Origin: Pollenia angustigena
Lineage: Eukaryota; Arthropoda; Insecta; Diptera; Polleniidae
DNA: 64,000 nucleotides
Direction of reading: 5' to 3'
Assembly (NCBI GenBank): GCA_930367215.1
Contig: OV884057.1
Location: forward strand, 245,670,830-245,734,829
A program made the position numbers and the translations under genes. Positions 1-10,751 of the stretch are shown here, one piece after another; within the stretch, counting starts at the first letter, position 1, and each line of letters begins with the position of its first letter. The notes beneath the pieces are model-generated. The model was not told where the DNA came from, did not search any database, and saw only the letters and a list, made by a program, of their open reading frames with translations.

Positions 1-66
1 TATTTGTTCGTATATCAGCACGTATGTGGGAAAGCTCACATATATCATCTGTGTAGTCTAGCTTCT

Positions 67-309
67 CTAATCGAATCGGCGAATATTTGTAGTTGAGCGT
101 TTAACAGCAGCATCTAATACAACTAGCAACAGAAGTGGTGATAGTAAACACCCTTCTCTAGCATTGTTTTCAATAGTGCATTCAAATGTATCGAAGTTTA
201 TTCGAGCCATTCGTATTATTTTAACCGATACGCCAAAGTTGGTTAGCTCAGCGCAAATACAGTTTTTATTAATTGAATTAAATGCTTTTTCATAATTAAC
301 AAACGGCAG
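67..309 (-). pseudogene. Non-LTR retrotransposon reverse transcriptase fragment
   Basis: The minus strand encodes a piece of a LINE reverse transcriptase. The stretch FVNYEKAFNSINKNCICAEL corresponds to the catalytic-Asp block (F-x-D/N-Y/F-E-K-A-F), here with Asn where the metal-binding Asp normally sits. It is followed by a helix and AREGCLLSPLLLLVVLDAA, the degraded R-Q-G-C-x-L-S-P block. The usual residues between the two blocks are shortened. The downstream Y/F-A-D-D motif is outside the fragment, and the upstream side is cut by the hairpin element that follows. This is a dead fragment; the clade is not resolved, and an RTE- or CR1-like origin is a guess. Confidence 0.7.
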
Positions 310-454
310 GGGCCTATTTCCAAAACTACAAGTTACAAATCTACAAGTAAAATACATTTGAAACAAAAATTTTAAAATGTTTGCTTTTTTAATGTTTTTT
401 ACTTATAGATTTGTAACTTGTAATTTTGAGGAACAAGATATAGGGGTGGTTGCA
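310..454. mobile_element. Hairpin MITE copy 1, CAG-flanked family
   Basis: Inverted arms centred on ACTACAAGTTACAAATC fold into a long hairpin around an A/T loop. The element interrupts the LINE coding sequence directly after CAG at 307-309. A second, better preserved copy lies at 19042-19179. The right end here is degenerate (around 436-454), so that limit is approximate. Confidence 0.6.
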
Positions 455-1532
455 TTTCCAGAGATTGTACTTTAATAATTTGGAGCGAGTTTATTTGGTC
501 CATACAGGACCAAATAGGTCTAAAGCCAGCTTATGGCAAAAAATAATAATTTTCTAAATTCCTAAAACTTAATTTCTTGAGATGCCGTTTCCAATACTCC
601 ACTGACCGCTTCATTTTACTTAAATATTTTTTTAACATGTTTTATCTACATCTTCACAACAACTGATATTGATAACATAATTGTAATCTCTAATAATTTC
701 TAATTTCATTGCACTCCATTAGCCAAGACATCCCAGCTCGACTACTACCGCAGTTAATAAACAAACATGTCACAAACAAAACGAAAAATTACAGCCATTT
801 TCCGCCATTGATAACCCCAACTTCCAGCAACGTTTATGGCGAATTAAATTACAGCACAAAATACCAGAAAAAATACGAAATTACAAAACCAGACACAGAT
901 AAAGATAGAGAGATAGACAAACTAAAAATAAAACATCTCTATTATCCAAAATCTGACCTACACAAAAAAGCAGCTGCAACCAAATAAAAAAAAAGTTTTT
1001 TTTTTTTTTTTTAAGAGAACATTGCTTCAACGACAAATGTGAGCCATTTAACTACAAATTGCTTTAACAAAATAAAGAAAATTAATAAAAAAACTCAAGA
1101 AAAATGTGATGGAACCAGGTACAAGCCAACAGCAGCAGCAGCAGCAGATGGAATAGTAATCACACCACGCGCATCTTTAGCATTGTACTTTTATTTTTAA
1201 CAATTTTATTTTACAATGATAAAAATGGTGCTGTTTCTGCTGTTGCCTGCTACTTCAGTTGCTACTGACGAGGACGATAGAGATGATGATGAGGACGACG
1301 ATGTAAAAAACGACAAACAACAAACCTATTTTTACTTTAAGAGAGTTGAGAAAATAATACAAACAGAAAACAGAAAATGGTATATGACAGTATATGAACA
1401 ACAATGTGGCAGCATATTAATACGATGCACCATGGGTTGGGAAATAATATTTTAAGTAAACAAAAAAAGACAATATAAAGTTCTGAATATCAAAAGAAGA
1501 AAGAGTAGAAGTATCTAAATTTACGAATTACT
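455..1532. other. No gene recognised; short repeats
   Basis: The region holds a short (CAG)n run at about 1127-1147, a T tract near 994-1011, and a perfect inverted pair TTTGGTCC/GGACCAAA at 494-514 that resembles the palindrome of the piggyBac element at 59949-61548. Small open frames at 709-987 and 1216-1455 show no domain or coding signature. The second starts with a hydrophobic stretch followed by an Asp-rich run, which I regard as chance. Confidence 0.4.
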
Positions 1533-1535
1533 TAG

Positions 1536-1654
1536 TGCCTATTTCACCAATTGTACTTAAATATAAATTTTTTGTTTTTCATGTGAAAACAAAAACAAAT
1601 TATATGAAATATTAAATAAGAGTTGATATTTAAAGCAGTTGGTGAAATAGGCAC
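1536..1654. mobile_element. Hairpin MITE with TTA duplication
   Basis: The ends are GTGCCTATTTCACCAA and its inverted copy TTGGTGAAATAGGCAC, flanked on both sides by TTA (1533-1535 and 1655-1657). The 119-bp unit folds on itself and has no coding capacity. TIRs plus a 3-bp TTA duplication are what PIF/Harbinger-type MITEs leave; the family is otherwise unrecognised. Confidence 0.7.
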
Positions 1655-2213
1655 TTAGTAAAACCGAAAAAATTTAAATAATTTCAATTAAACAAATCGT
1701 GATATTAATTAAAAAATTAAGCAAAAAAAACGACAATATTTTCTGCAGTTATATTGTTAATATAAGTCAACTTTTAATTCACTTGATTAAGTTTTTAATT
1801 ACAACTCATTTTTTTTTTTGTTTTCTTTTTTTTATTTTTTCTATGTATCAATACGCGGATTGTGTTATGAAAAATGTTTAACTAATATAATTTCAATGGG
1901 GCTACACTACAAAAGACTACACTACTACACTACACAAAAGAAAAAGCAATCCATCCGAACTAAAATCAACCCGAAGCGGTATTATAAATACGGTGAATAC
2001 GGATTTTCTTGAATCAAGTACGGAAAGATTAATTCAAGTACGGATTTTCAATCGCGTAATACTTAATCTATCCATATTCAAACAATCAAAAAATGAGAGT
2101 GATTAAAGTTAAACTAATATTTAATTCAAGTATTATAAAGTTAATTCAATCCCGAATTCGTACTTAAAATAAACCAAAAGTGAAATAAGTTGGAAATTTT
2201 ATTAATGATTTAC

Positions 2214-2275
2214 TTACCCGTTTCAACACCAGCATCATTCCCTTACTGAACTTCAACACCAGCATTATTCCCGTT
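2214..2275. repeat. Imperfect 31-bp tandem duplication
   Basis: CAACACCAGCATCATTCCC is repeated as CAACACCAGCATTATTCCC about 31 bp downstream. It is too short to assign to a family. Confidence 0.5.
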
Positions 2276-2414
2276 ATGTTTTTTACTTAAAAAACTTAAT
2301 TAGCATATAAAACTGAAAATATAAACAAAATGAGAAGTAAGAGTTCTCAGTTTTACTTTTTAAACATAACAATAATGTGTTTTCGTTTTGTACTTTTGTT
2401 ATTGTTGTCTCTAC

Positions 2415-3739
2415 CAGAGAAACCCAAAAAGTTATATTTTTAATACTTATAACCTATTCATACGTCACCGAGCACGAGTACATGCAGGTATGACTACCAA
2501 TAAGTATGAACATGAATAAGTTTGTATATCGACCGGTATGAGTATGAGCAAACAGACATGCTTATGGATAATCCTTTGAATGCGTGAGTATAGGCATGTA
2601 TCGATGAGTATCGACAAGTAACTTCAACAATTTGTATGGTTATTTTAAAGCTAGCAGTGTTGCCACGACCTAAAAATTTTTGATGCAAAAAACATGTGTA
2701 TGAATTTATATTTTAAGTATCTTCCAAAACTAGCAAAACAAATATAGCACTGATTAAATAGGATTTTTATTAATTTATGTTAAAGTTATATTAAAATATA
2801 AATATTTGCTATCAAATTCAAATAATGCTTCTAAAGCTATAATTAATTATAATCTATTTTACTAAAGAGGTTTTTTATAAAAATAATTAAAAAAGGAGGC
2901 TATCAACTATTTCGGGATCTTTTCTGTTTATTTTTTTATGTTTCTCGCACAAGAGAAATCTTAATCTAATGCTGCGCTGCAGGCAGGAAATTTCATTATA
3001 TTCTTGACTCTTATTAAGACAACCGTGGATACCTTGTGGAGTTGTTTTTCCACCATAGCATGATGTCGAAGTCTTCTTTAAGGCTAACATTTTCGATGGC
3101 ATACTGATTGACTTCAGCAATTAAATTTTAAACCATTTTTAACGTCTTAAAAATGCAACTGGCAACAGATAAACTACATAAACTCATAATATAAATGAAT
3201 GTATTTACCTGTGATATCTCATTTCTTAACTGTGAATATGAATATTACATTTTTTTTTTTTGGATTACGGTAACTTTTTCTGATTTTATTAAGAACGATT
3301 AAAATAACACGACGTATTTTAATTTGCATCCATTTAGTAATTTTTTTAGATTTTCTTAAATGAGAATGCAAATCTTTATATTCCAGAAATTTTTTGAAAG
3401 TCAACAATCTTTTTTCAATAAAATTTTGTTGAATTGTACTCAAACGATTTTGAAAAAACGTATTTATTTGTGATTCAGCAATTTGGAAAAAAAATTCTGG
3501 CGACATTTATGAAAAAATTTAACAAAATAAATGTTTGAAGTCAATGATATAACTATGGGTGTATCTGGATATGTGCGAGTATGAAACACAATAAGTATGA
3601 TAACATACATGAATGAAATCAAATGCGCATGGATATACACAAGTATAAGAATAAACAGATACGAGTACGCACACGTATTGAAAATTGTCGATATGTGCTA
3701 GAGTACTTTAAATTTTTGTATACCCATTAACTTTCTCTG
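2415..3739. mobile_element. hAT transposon with exact 8-bp target duplication
   Basis: The outer ends are CAGAGAAA and TTTCTCTG. This is close to the hobo/Hermes-type tip CAGAGAAC. They are flanked by a perfect 8-bp direct repeat GTCTCTAC at 2407-2414 and 3740-3747. Its second and seventh bases fit the T/A preference of hAT target sites. Subterminal regions (about 2460-2640 and 3540-3710) are filled with degenerate copies of GAGTATGA/TCATACTC-like words, as hAT ends often are. The interior carries a broken minus-strand transposase. The element is 1325 bp and too short to be autonomous. Confidence 0.85.
2880..3506 (-). pseudogene. hAT transposase C-terminal remnant
   Basis: Reading the minus strand from 3506 downward, one frame holds a Lys/Phe-rich stretch. 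After a gap and frame changes, about 3120-3020 encodes IMLWWKNNSTRYPRLS. This matches the hAT dimerisation-domain signature W-W-K-x-n-x-x-x-Y-P-x-L. It ends in stop codons, and further on in another frame comes DPEIVDSLLF, matching the family's final helix (P-E-x-V-D-x-L-L-F-L). The S-E-R-x-F-S segment between them is destroyed. The domain order supports a decayed transposase of the surrounding hAT element; no function is expected. Confidence 0.75.
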
Positions 3740-4054
3740 GTCTCTACACACAACAAGCAATTCGTTTTTTAGCTTCTGTGTGGTATTGTTGTAGTGTCTG
3801 CAACATACTTTGATAAGTTAAATAAGATTAAAACGCTCACTTTGTAATTTTAGTCTCAGAGTGGTACTACCATCCAAAACTTTAATCATTTGTTTACTTG
3901 GTTTAAGAATTTTTTACTTATTTTAAGAAATTCCGGAATTGATTTTTAAAAGTAAGTCCGTTTAGGATTGTACGTTTTAGTGTTATTCGTACTTGAATTT
4001 TTGAGTACGACTCGTAGTTAAAGTAAGTATAAAAAACTTTACTTAACCCGCGTG

Positions 4055-4094
4055 TTTATTTTTTTGTAGCAAAGCGTACCGGGGTTAAGCTAGT
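4055..4094 (+). mobile_element. Solo Helitron-like 3' end
   Basis: GTAGCAAAGCGTACC followed by GGGGTTAAGCTAGT matches the 3' end of the larger element at 37291-37318 (AGCGAAGCACACC, GGGTTAAGCTAGT). A CTAGT terminus downstream of a GC-rich patch is the Helitron CTRRT signature. No matching body sequence is visible upstream. Confidence 0.5.
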
Positions 4095-4118
4095 AATGTA
4101 TAAATTTTGGTTTGTAAA

Positions 4119-4930
4119 CACAGAAAAAAATACCAATGTTAAAATAACATGGCGAAATGTTGATTGAGAATCATGGTAAATTTCTGCAAAAGTATGCCCT
4201 TTATTTAAATTTATCATTATTTCATATTAATTTTAAATGAAAAATATTAAAATAATCTTAAATCACGTTTATTTAATAGTTTTCACTGTTAAAATAACAT
4301 TGTTCAATATTGAATCCATAAACACCTGTTTTATATTAAAATCAAAAGTTTATCTTGTTAAATTAACATGCATACACACTTAAGTATGTACATCTTTTTA
4401 TTTTCATGTTTAAAATATGTTATAAAAAGAAGACAATTCCCGTATTCTTTTAATTAAAATTATTTAGTTAAATAGTACATCAAGTTTTCAAAGAAGAATG
4501 ATGACGAAAACGATATCGGGCCATTCTGCTGATGCTTCTGTTAACAAAGGAGATACAAAATAAGTGAAACATGTGTTACAGTGGTAAGTGTTTTAAATTA
4601 TTCTTAAATAAATGCATATGTTGTCTTCACACTGTTATATCACACTCCAACCAATTTGATTCTACATGAAATTCACGTTGTTTCAACTTTAAATAACTTT
4701 CATTCAACGTGATTCGGATTGTTATTTCAATATTAATTACATTTTGCTCTAACTTTACTGCAATGTTAAATTTACATGAATTATAGTTATTTTAAAAGAA
4801 AAAAATGTTGTTCGCAAGTTATTGTAAAATCATGTTAAATTAACATGAAACAACAATGAAGCAAAATCACTACTGAAAAATGTAAAATCAACCTTGTTTT
4901 GAACGAATTTACATTGATTTTTTTCTGTGT
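4119..4930. mobile_element. TIR element with four internal TGTTAAWWTAACA palindromes
   Basis: Ends beginning CACAGAAAAAAAT and its inverted copy bound about 810 bp. No coding capacity is visible. The interior repeats the palindromic word TGTTAAAATAACAT or TGTTAAATTAACATG at about 4138, 4286, 4355 and 4831. Flanking duplication is not clear. The tip resembles those of the elements at 27150-28127 and 56353-57206. Confidence 0.6.
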
Positions 4931-5013
4931 GTGATCACAAATCGCTGGAATCTTAACTGATAAGCGGCCAATTTCACTAAGTTCAGTTAAAACTAATTAT
5001 TACTTTTACTCCA

Positions 5014-5336
5014 CCCTGCAAATAATATTGGATTACCCGATCCATTTTGATCAAATGGACAACTCCCTGTACTGGTCCATTGTAATGCAAGCATGGACCA
5101 TCTCATTGTTAAAAATTGTTGTAGTGAGACGGCATGTCTTCGTTTTTTAACGACATGTTTTCGTTTTTAAACGACTTCAAAACTAATCCTCTTGAGTATA
5201 CCATGGATAAGTTTTAAGTGTTATCCAAAGCTGGGTCCTAACCTAGGACATCGTTTGGGTTACTTTTGGACTAGTCCTAGTCCTTTGTGGGCTACACTTT
5301 ACACGGGTGTTTGGACTAGTCCTTTTATTTGCAGGA
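5014..5336. mobile_element. TIR element, CCTGCAAATAA family, copy 1
   Basis: The ends are CCTGCAAATAA and the inverted TTATTTGCAGG. The interior shares long stretches with 55427-55856, for example AACGACATG, TCCTCTTGAGTATACCATGG and GGACTAGTCC. Words GGACTAG/CTAGTCC recur near the right end. There is no coding sequence. The two copies have diverged by substitutions and a tandem expansion in copy 2. Confidence 0.7.
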
Positions 5337-5339
5337 CAG

Positions 5340-6277
5340 TTAAAAATATGTTTTTTACAGTTATAAGCGATTGTACATTATAACTTAAGATGGTAAAAGC
5401 CTTAAGAAACTCAAATATAATTTGCTAAGAAATTAAAAAAATTGTTTAACGTTTACTAGTTAATAAACCACTGTGCATTTCAGTTTTAAAATAAAGCGAA
5501 TAAAATAAAATAAAGTTCATCATTTAAGGTAAGAGGTCACCCATTACAATGCCACAAAATCTCTAGATTATGTGCGCACTCAGGTACGACAAATCTTAAT
5601 GGACTGTGTTCAATTTTTATTACACAAAAAAAAAAAAAAATAAAAAAACCTTTGAACCCAACTTTAATGCTTCGTACCGATATAATATATAATTTTTTGC
5701 CATCTTATGTTCGCAATTCAATACGAGTGCTTGATATTGCTGGTCATGAAAGGAACACACATACAAACAGTTAAATAATCTAACTATGAGCTGAAAAAAA
5801 ATAACAATGAATTCTCATTGCAAAGATCTTCTGGCTGGTTCAGAGGCAACAGTAAACAGTTAACAAACCGAAAAGCGACCGTACGAACAACCAACACTAA
5901 CAAAACAACAATTTTTCTTTTATAAAAAGTAATAAAAATAAAAAATATTGTTCAATTTATACTCGTACTGCAGCTTCATTTACGTTTTTGTATTAAAAAA
6001 ATATATTCTTATATAATTTTTTTTTTGCACTTGGTTGTGTGTGCGAAAGATGGTATAAAAATGATTTGTTTACATGTAGTGGTCGTAACACGGTTATATC
6101 TAGAGCGTGGAACTAAATGCGTTTATAGCTGGAAAATGTGTACGGTTTCTTTAAGAACGGTAAAAAAAATGGAAGTGTTTAAGTTCCTAAAACGCATTAA
6201 TTTATTTAAAAAATTTCACTTTTTGCTTTTATTTTATCGTTAAACAGATGACCTTGTCCCTACACATAAAGTGTTTA
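5340..6277. other. No gene recognised
   Basis: AT-rich sequence with an A15-like tract near 5625-5640. A 72-codon frame at 6025-6243 lacks any recognisable motif and starts inside low-complexity DNA. Confidence 0.4.
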
Positions 6278-6549
6278 ACTAGGTATGAGTTCATACGGCT
6301 CATGTCTTATTGACAAGATTACTACTTTATTGGCGAGAGGGACGAGGGGAAAAGCAACGAGTACACAGATACATGTACTGTCTTTACGTTTTGCTTTTTC
6401 GTTCGTTGTTTAATTTTATTATTGTTTTCAATATCAAAGAAGCACATGTCGTCAACATGACATGAATCATTTGAACGCCAATTCATGTTCAAAGAAGAAA
6501 AAGGAAGAATCTTGTCAATAAGACATGAGCCGTATGAACTCAGACTAGT
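6278..6549. mobile_element. Hairpin MITE, ACTAG ends
   Basis: Left and right ends match as inverted repeats over more than 35 bp, including GAGTTCATACGGCTCATGTC and TTATTGACAAGATT. The outer word is ACTAG on each side. There is no coding capacity. I could not settle the target duplication. Confidence 0.75.
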
Positions 6550-7148
6550 ATTTAGCTAGAAATACACTGGTTTGTTTTTACCTGTAAACTAGTTGCAATT
6601 TTAATTTTTTTCGATACAAAAAGTTTCTTAATAAAAGTTGGGTTGTCATAGAGGCCCAGAGGACCAACTAGTTCATGTTTTATGTGCATTTTTCCAATAG
6701 TTTACAAATAGTTGCTTTATTTAGAGTATAAGTACTTATAAAAGGAAAATTAAACTTGACAATTCCCCTTAAAATTTTGTTCATACTATATTTCATGCAT
6801 ATTATTGTTTTATTTTAGAATAATTCTAAGCACTTACCCATGCGAGCAGAGCGAAAGGGAGATATAGAGAATAGTATAAGAATTTATTATAAGAAAAGAA
6901 ATTGATAAAACAGCAAAAAAAGCACTAAAAATGTTTTTTCTAATTCTTCCACATCCTCAAAATTATTACAATATACTATCATGTGGGCTTTTATGTTGTC
7001 AAATTTTAATTTCCTACGTCGATCTGTTAAAAGCGTCGGAGGTTGACAGGGCAAATTTAAATTTGAGAATTTCTTTAGAGGACAAACTTTTTACATATTA
7101 ATCTTTTGGAACAGTTCCAGAAACTAAGCTATATTTTATTTCCAAAAA

Positions 7149-7930
7149 GGCTCCACGAAAAGCCCCCCAATGAAATAACGCCCAGGAAATAACCCCCAAT
7201 GAAATAAACCCCAAAAAAATTGGAAATAACACCCAAAAGCAATGAATGAAATAACATCGAAAAATAAATTAAATAAGCCCCAAAACGAAAACGAAACAAC
7301 CCCTAATATTTGGAAGTTATATCATATAATAACACCCAATGATGAAAACGAAATAACCCCCACTGAAATAAACCCCATCAGCAACAAAAATGAAATTATG
7401 CCCAAAAACAGCAAAGTCGCAAAATTATTGAAATGAATCGTGTGGAGCCCCGCAGGCGTCTTCTTCATAATAAGGATATATTCGGTTCAAAAATATTGCT
7501 GCAGTTATTTTACCCGCCCGTAGATCCTTGTAGCTCTGCTCTATTTTTGCAGTTCGGAAGACAATTTGGCTTTTACGTTTGGCCTTTGCACAACTACCTC
7601 CACTGTTTAAATATAATTGTTTTTCACTTTTCGCTTTAAAAAGGAAATAACACCCGAATAAAAAATTAAATAACACCCAAATTAAACACGCTATGAAAAA
7701 AGCCCCGAATTTTAAAAATTTGTTGGGTGTTATTTCATTCGAGATTATTTCATAATTTGAAAACCCCAAATAAGGAATGAAATAATTCCCAAAAAAAAAA
7801 AATGAAAAACGGCCCAAAAAAATTGGGAGTTATTTCATATTAAATAACACCCAAAAATGTATGAAAAAAATTGGGGAATATTTCGTTTCTCGTTTGGGCG
7901 TTATTTGATTGGGGGGCTTTTCGTGGAGCC
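7149..7930. mobile_element. TIR element with 8-bp duplication and internal AAATAACNCCC repeats
   Basis: The ends are GGCTCCACGAAAAGCCCCCC and its exact inverted copy, extended by similar AAATAACGCCCA words. The direct repeat TCCAAAAA flanks it at 7141-7148 and 7931-7938. Removing element plus one repeat restores a continuous hAT transposase frame around it, so this is a clean insertion. The interior is mostly degenerate repeats of AAATAACNCCCAA on both strands, around a core at about 7436-7640 of different composition. An 8-bp duplication fits hAT (or P-type) transposition; the TIR is not one I recognise. Confidence 0.8.
7436..7640 (-). other. GC-richer core inside the TIR element, possible captured fragment
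   Basis: The minus strand is open across the core and encodes KSQIVFRTAKIEQSYKDL followed by RAGKITAAIFLNRIYPYYEE. It reads like real protein sequence but I do not recognise it. The base composition differs from the repeat-filled arms. It could be a captured host exon, a transposase scrap, or chance. Confidence 0.3.
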
Positions 7931-8604
7931 TCCAAAAACTGCTGATATCCGGGATTTCTTTTTAATATTTTCTCAAATTTCTTTTTATATTGCTGGTCCT
8001 CGATCTTGCCTAGTCCGTCAAAAACTGTCGATAAAGCATAAGTGCTCTCTGAAATTGATAATCCGCAGCTTGCAATTTTTTTTATAGCAACCAACATGTT
8101 TGCAAAATTGTATTTTAGAAATGCAAGTTGTCAAATATATTTTTGGATTGCACAATTGAGTCGGCATCTTGACTGTCAAGTTCTAAAACAACGGCTTTAA
8201 CTTTTTCAAGATGTTCAGCGTAGTACATTGCCGCTTCTAACCAAGTACCCCAACGAGTTGGGCAGGGAGACGGTGGAAATACAACATTAGGATTCATTTT
8301 TAGAAAGAGTTGTTTTCTTCGCGGTGCCTGTAAAAATTTTGTTTTTGTAACATATATTTTTAACATACATATATATGTATGTTTATATTAAAAAAACGCA
8401 AGAACTTTTAAGTTCGTTTTAATACACTCTTAATCCATTTTATATAATTTTCTTATAGAATTCTGTTTAATAGAGAAATATTTGTCATAAAATTCTTTTA
8501 CTACAAAAATCATATAGTCGCCTAAAACCATAATTAATAACAAATCGTCACAGTTTAAGCTAATAATAACATTATACAGATATTACTTCTTAAACATCTG
8601 AAGT

Positions 8605-8660
8605 GTTGGTGGCGGGTTTTAAAGATTCCGCACAGCCGAATATAACACTCTAACATGTTT
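8605..8660 (+). mobile_element. Solo 3' end of a DINE-1-like Helentron
   Basis: ATTCCGCACAGCCGAATATA, then ACACTCTAACATGTTTTTT, matches the 3' end of the element at 52640-53824 (hairpin TTCGGCACAGCGGAA, then CACTCTTACTTGTTTT). Only this end is present. Confidence 0.5.
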
Positions 8661-8776
8661 TTTATAAAATTTTAAAACACAAACAGCAAATACTGGTAGT
8701 ATTTTGCAAAATGTAAGAATATATTTTGTTTTTAGTGTTTCTATACATACATAAAATATAGAAAAAATCTTCCCAT

Positions 8777-8979
8777 TGCCCAATTAGTTCTAAGCACTAT
8801 TTTTTAGAACAAACTTATTTTACCCAAATTTCGATTAAAAATTTTTCATTTAAAAAAATAACTACAAAACACATATTTCTTGACAGCTGACAACTTTTTG
8901 ACATTTTTACCAAATAAAACGCGTGTTGTTTTTTCTATTGTTGCATTGTTGTAGTTGTGCGCAGACCTTCTAATTGGGC
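8777..8979. mobile_element. Possible MITE with CAT duplication
   Basis: GCCCAATTAG and CTAATTGGGC are inverted about 200 bp apart and flanked by CAT at 8774-8776 and 8980-8982. Beyond 10 bp the arms diverge, so this is weaker than the other hairpin elements. Confidence 0.4.
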
Positions 8980-8982
8980 CAT

Positions 8983-9789
8983 GGTGGTAAGAATTTCGAG
9001 TAAACGTACACAGCTTTGACAGCAAAATATGTTGTTTAGATTCAAAATTGCTAAAATCTTTAAAATTCGATTGAAAAATTTAAAAAAAAAGAAATTTTCC
9101 ACAATACGCAAATATGAGACTATTTAAACAAAAAAATACTGTTTAGTAGAATTGTAAGGCGATTCTTTTCTTAGAACCTGTTAACCCTCAAACTCTCATT
9201 TTAAGGAGACATTTTTGTGCTTTGTTCCGATTTTCACACAAAAGTATACTAAAACCGCTCTTTGGAGGGCTAAAATATTTTAAAAATATTTCCTGCATCA
9301 AATTTCACCAGACGTCTTTCAAGACCAAAAGTTCGTGCAATACATGTAAAATGCTTTATAAAGGAAAATTTAAGAGTAGCATATATTTTTATTTTTCATA
9401 AAAGCAGTGGTAGTTAAGTCAGGACAGTTAAAAGTATTTCTGATTTAAATGGTATATTAGGATTTATACCAAAAAATCTTATGAAATTTTTTTTAGAAAA
9501 AAAAAAACAGGCTAAACGAATTTTTTTTCTGTAAGAAATATTAAGTGCCAGTGTTCGTTCATGTCTGCATAATTAATGAAAAAAAAGATAGCACTTTTCA
9601 CACCCACATGTTTTATTGTCATTAAACTAGAGCCTTTACTTAATATTCTAATCTTATCAGTATATTTTTGCATCACCTGTAGTCCTGTAGCCCTTTCCGA
9701 CCCAAGCAAAAAATGATATTTCGCCCTAAGATAACGTAAAAATTAACTTTTAAAGAACATACAAAGCCCATGTCCTTAGAAACAGGACA
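8983..9789. other. No gene or repeat recognised
   Basis: AT-rich DNA with A tracts near 9498. No coding signature or clear inverted repeat was seen. Confidence 0.4.
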
Positions 9790-10131
9790 TACACATATCG
9801 TTGGTTGATAATTTAAATGTCGTATGTGGATTTTTTACGGTTTTGAGTTAAGATCGATTCCTTAGGTTTTCCGACCAGATCTTTCATTTGGCGTAATCAG
9901 TTTTTCGATAGCTCATACGATTTTCGAGATATGGAGTGTTGAATTTGCCGTATGTGGTATTTGCTGCAGCAATTTTCAAATTAAATGTCGTATGTAACTG
10001 CCAAACGCCACATACGACAAATTTCCATATAAAACGACCAAAAAATTGATTTATTATTTAAATGTCGTATGTGTATTTTTCATGGCAAATACGTTTTTTA
10101 AATTATTTTTGTTTTAAAAATTTAGTATTTT

Positions 10132-10136
10132 AATGT
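10132..10136. repeat. Target-site duplication AATGT (left)
   Basis: AATGT directly before the left LTR matches 16594-16598 directly after the right LTR. A 5-bp duplication is typical of LTR retrotransposon integrase. Confidence 0.9.
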
Positions 10137-10714
10137 TGTTAAGATCAGAGTTAATTTATTATTCATTTTAATACAATATTTTATTACTTAGTATATCATT
10201 TAGTTCGCTATCTATTATTTCGTTGTACTTAAACTCCTTAGTAATTAAAAATGTTTACTTTTAATTTTTGATATCGCCCTAATTATAATTGAATTTAACA
10301 TTTTTGTAGCTTTAAAGTTCATGAACATACAAACTTACATACATGTATTCATTTTTTGTTGTTGCCCAAAAGAATTTTGTAAAGAATTGTATTTTTTTTC
10401 TTTGGCTCTTTTTCTTTAATTCTTCTTGCGTAGCGGTATTTAATTTTTTTGGTTTTTTTTGCATTGTGAATTTTAAAATACATCTTTTAAATAAACGAGT
10501 TTTTATTATTCTTTTGTCGCTCTTAAGCAAAGCATGGTTTGTCTTTTACTTAGTGAGACAGAATAGAGGAAATTTAATTGGTTTGTAATAAAAAGTAAAA
10601 AACTTTACAAATCAATTACATAAGTTTTAAAATCAAATTTCAAACAATTACTCGGGCTCATTTGGAGCCACTTTTTTGCATAATATACGTGAATTTTGGT
10701 TATTCACGTCAACA
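10137..10714 (+). repeat. 5' LTR of the BEL/Pao element
   Basis: Starts TGTTAAGATCAG and ends CACGTCAACA, giving the usual TG...CA termini. It is identical to 16016-16593 except for one C/T difference at 10299. An AATAAA-type word near 10489 is a candidate polyadenylation signal. Open frames within the LTR are not genes. Confidence 0.95.
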
Positions 10715-10718
10715 TTTT

Positions 10719-10737
10719 TGGTGACCCCGACGTGATC
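10719..10737 (+). promoter_or_regulatory. Primer-binding site, apparently for tRNA-Trp
   Basis: TGGTGACCCCGACGTGATC starts four bases after the 5' LTR. Its complement ends in CCA and, from memory, matches the 3' end of eukaryotic cytoplasmic tRNA-Trp. This would prime minus-strand DNA synthesis. Confidence 0.75.
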
Positions 10738-10751
10738 GGTAAATATTTAAA

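Larger units (their letters stand above)
6950..8366 (-). pseudogene. hAT-family transposase pseudogene (CGG-binding-protein-like)
   Basis: From 8366 downward the minus strand encodes FLQAPRRKQLF, then CPTRWGTWLEAAMYYAEHLE, then a second frame with AIKKIASCGLSISES and KFEKILKRNPGYQQFLE. This order (F-L-x-A-P, R-W-G-T-W-L-x-A, N-P-G-x) is that of the hAT group related to vertebrate CGGBP1. Skipping 7149-7930, the frame continues through QQFLEIKYSLVSGT to a degraded FKFALSTSDAFNRS. That segment corresponds to the terminal FKxAPxTSxDxERSFSxYK block, with the ERSFS destroyed. Stops and frame changes make it non-functional. A second copy of the same family lies at 24630-25262 on the plus strand. 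Confidence 0.75.

Noticed and set aside
709..987. 92-codon frame
   Set aside because: Composition is Lys/Asn/Tyr-rich as expected by chance in AT-rich DNA; no motif.
1216..1455. Small frame with hydrophobic start and Asp-rich run, possible secreted peptide
   Set aside because: No conserved family, no splice or promoter support, and the acidic run looks like a simple repeat; the rest translates AT-rich noise.
10312..10588. Frames on both strands inside the LTR, repeated at 16191-16467
   Set aside because: They duplicate because the LTR duplicates; no known LTR-encoded protein resembles them.
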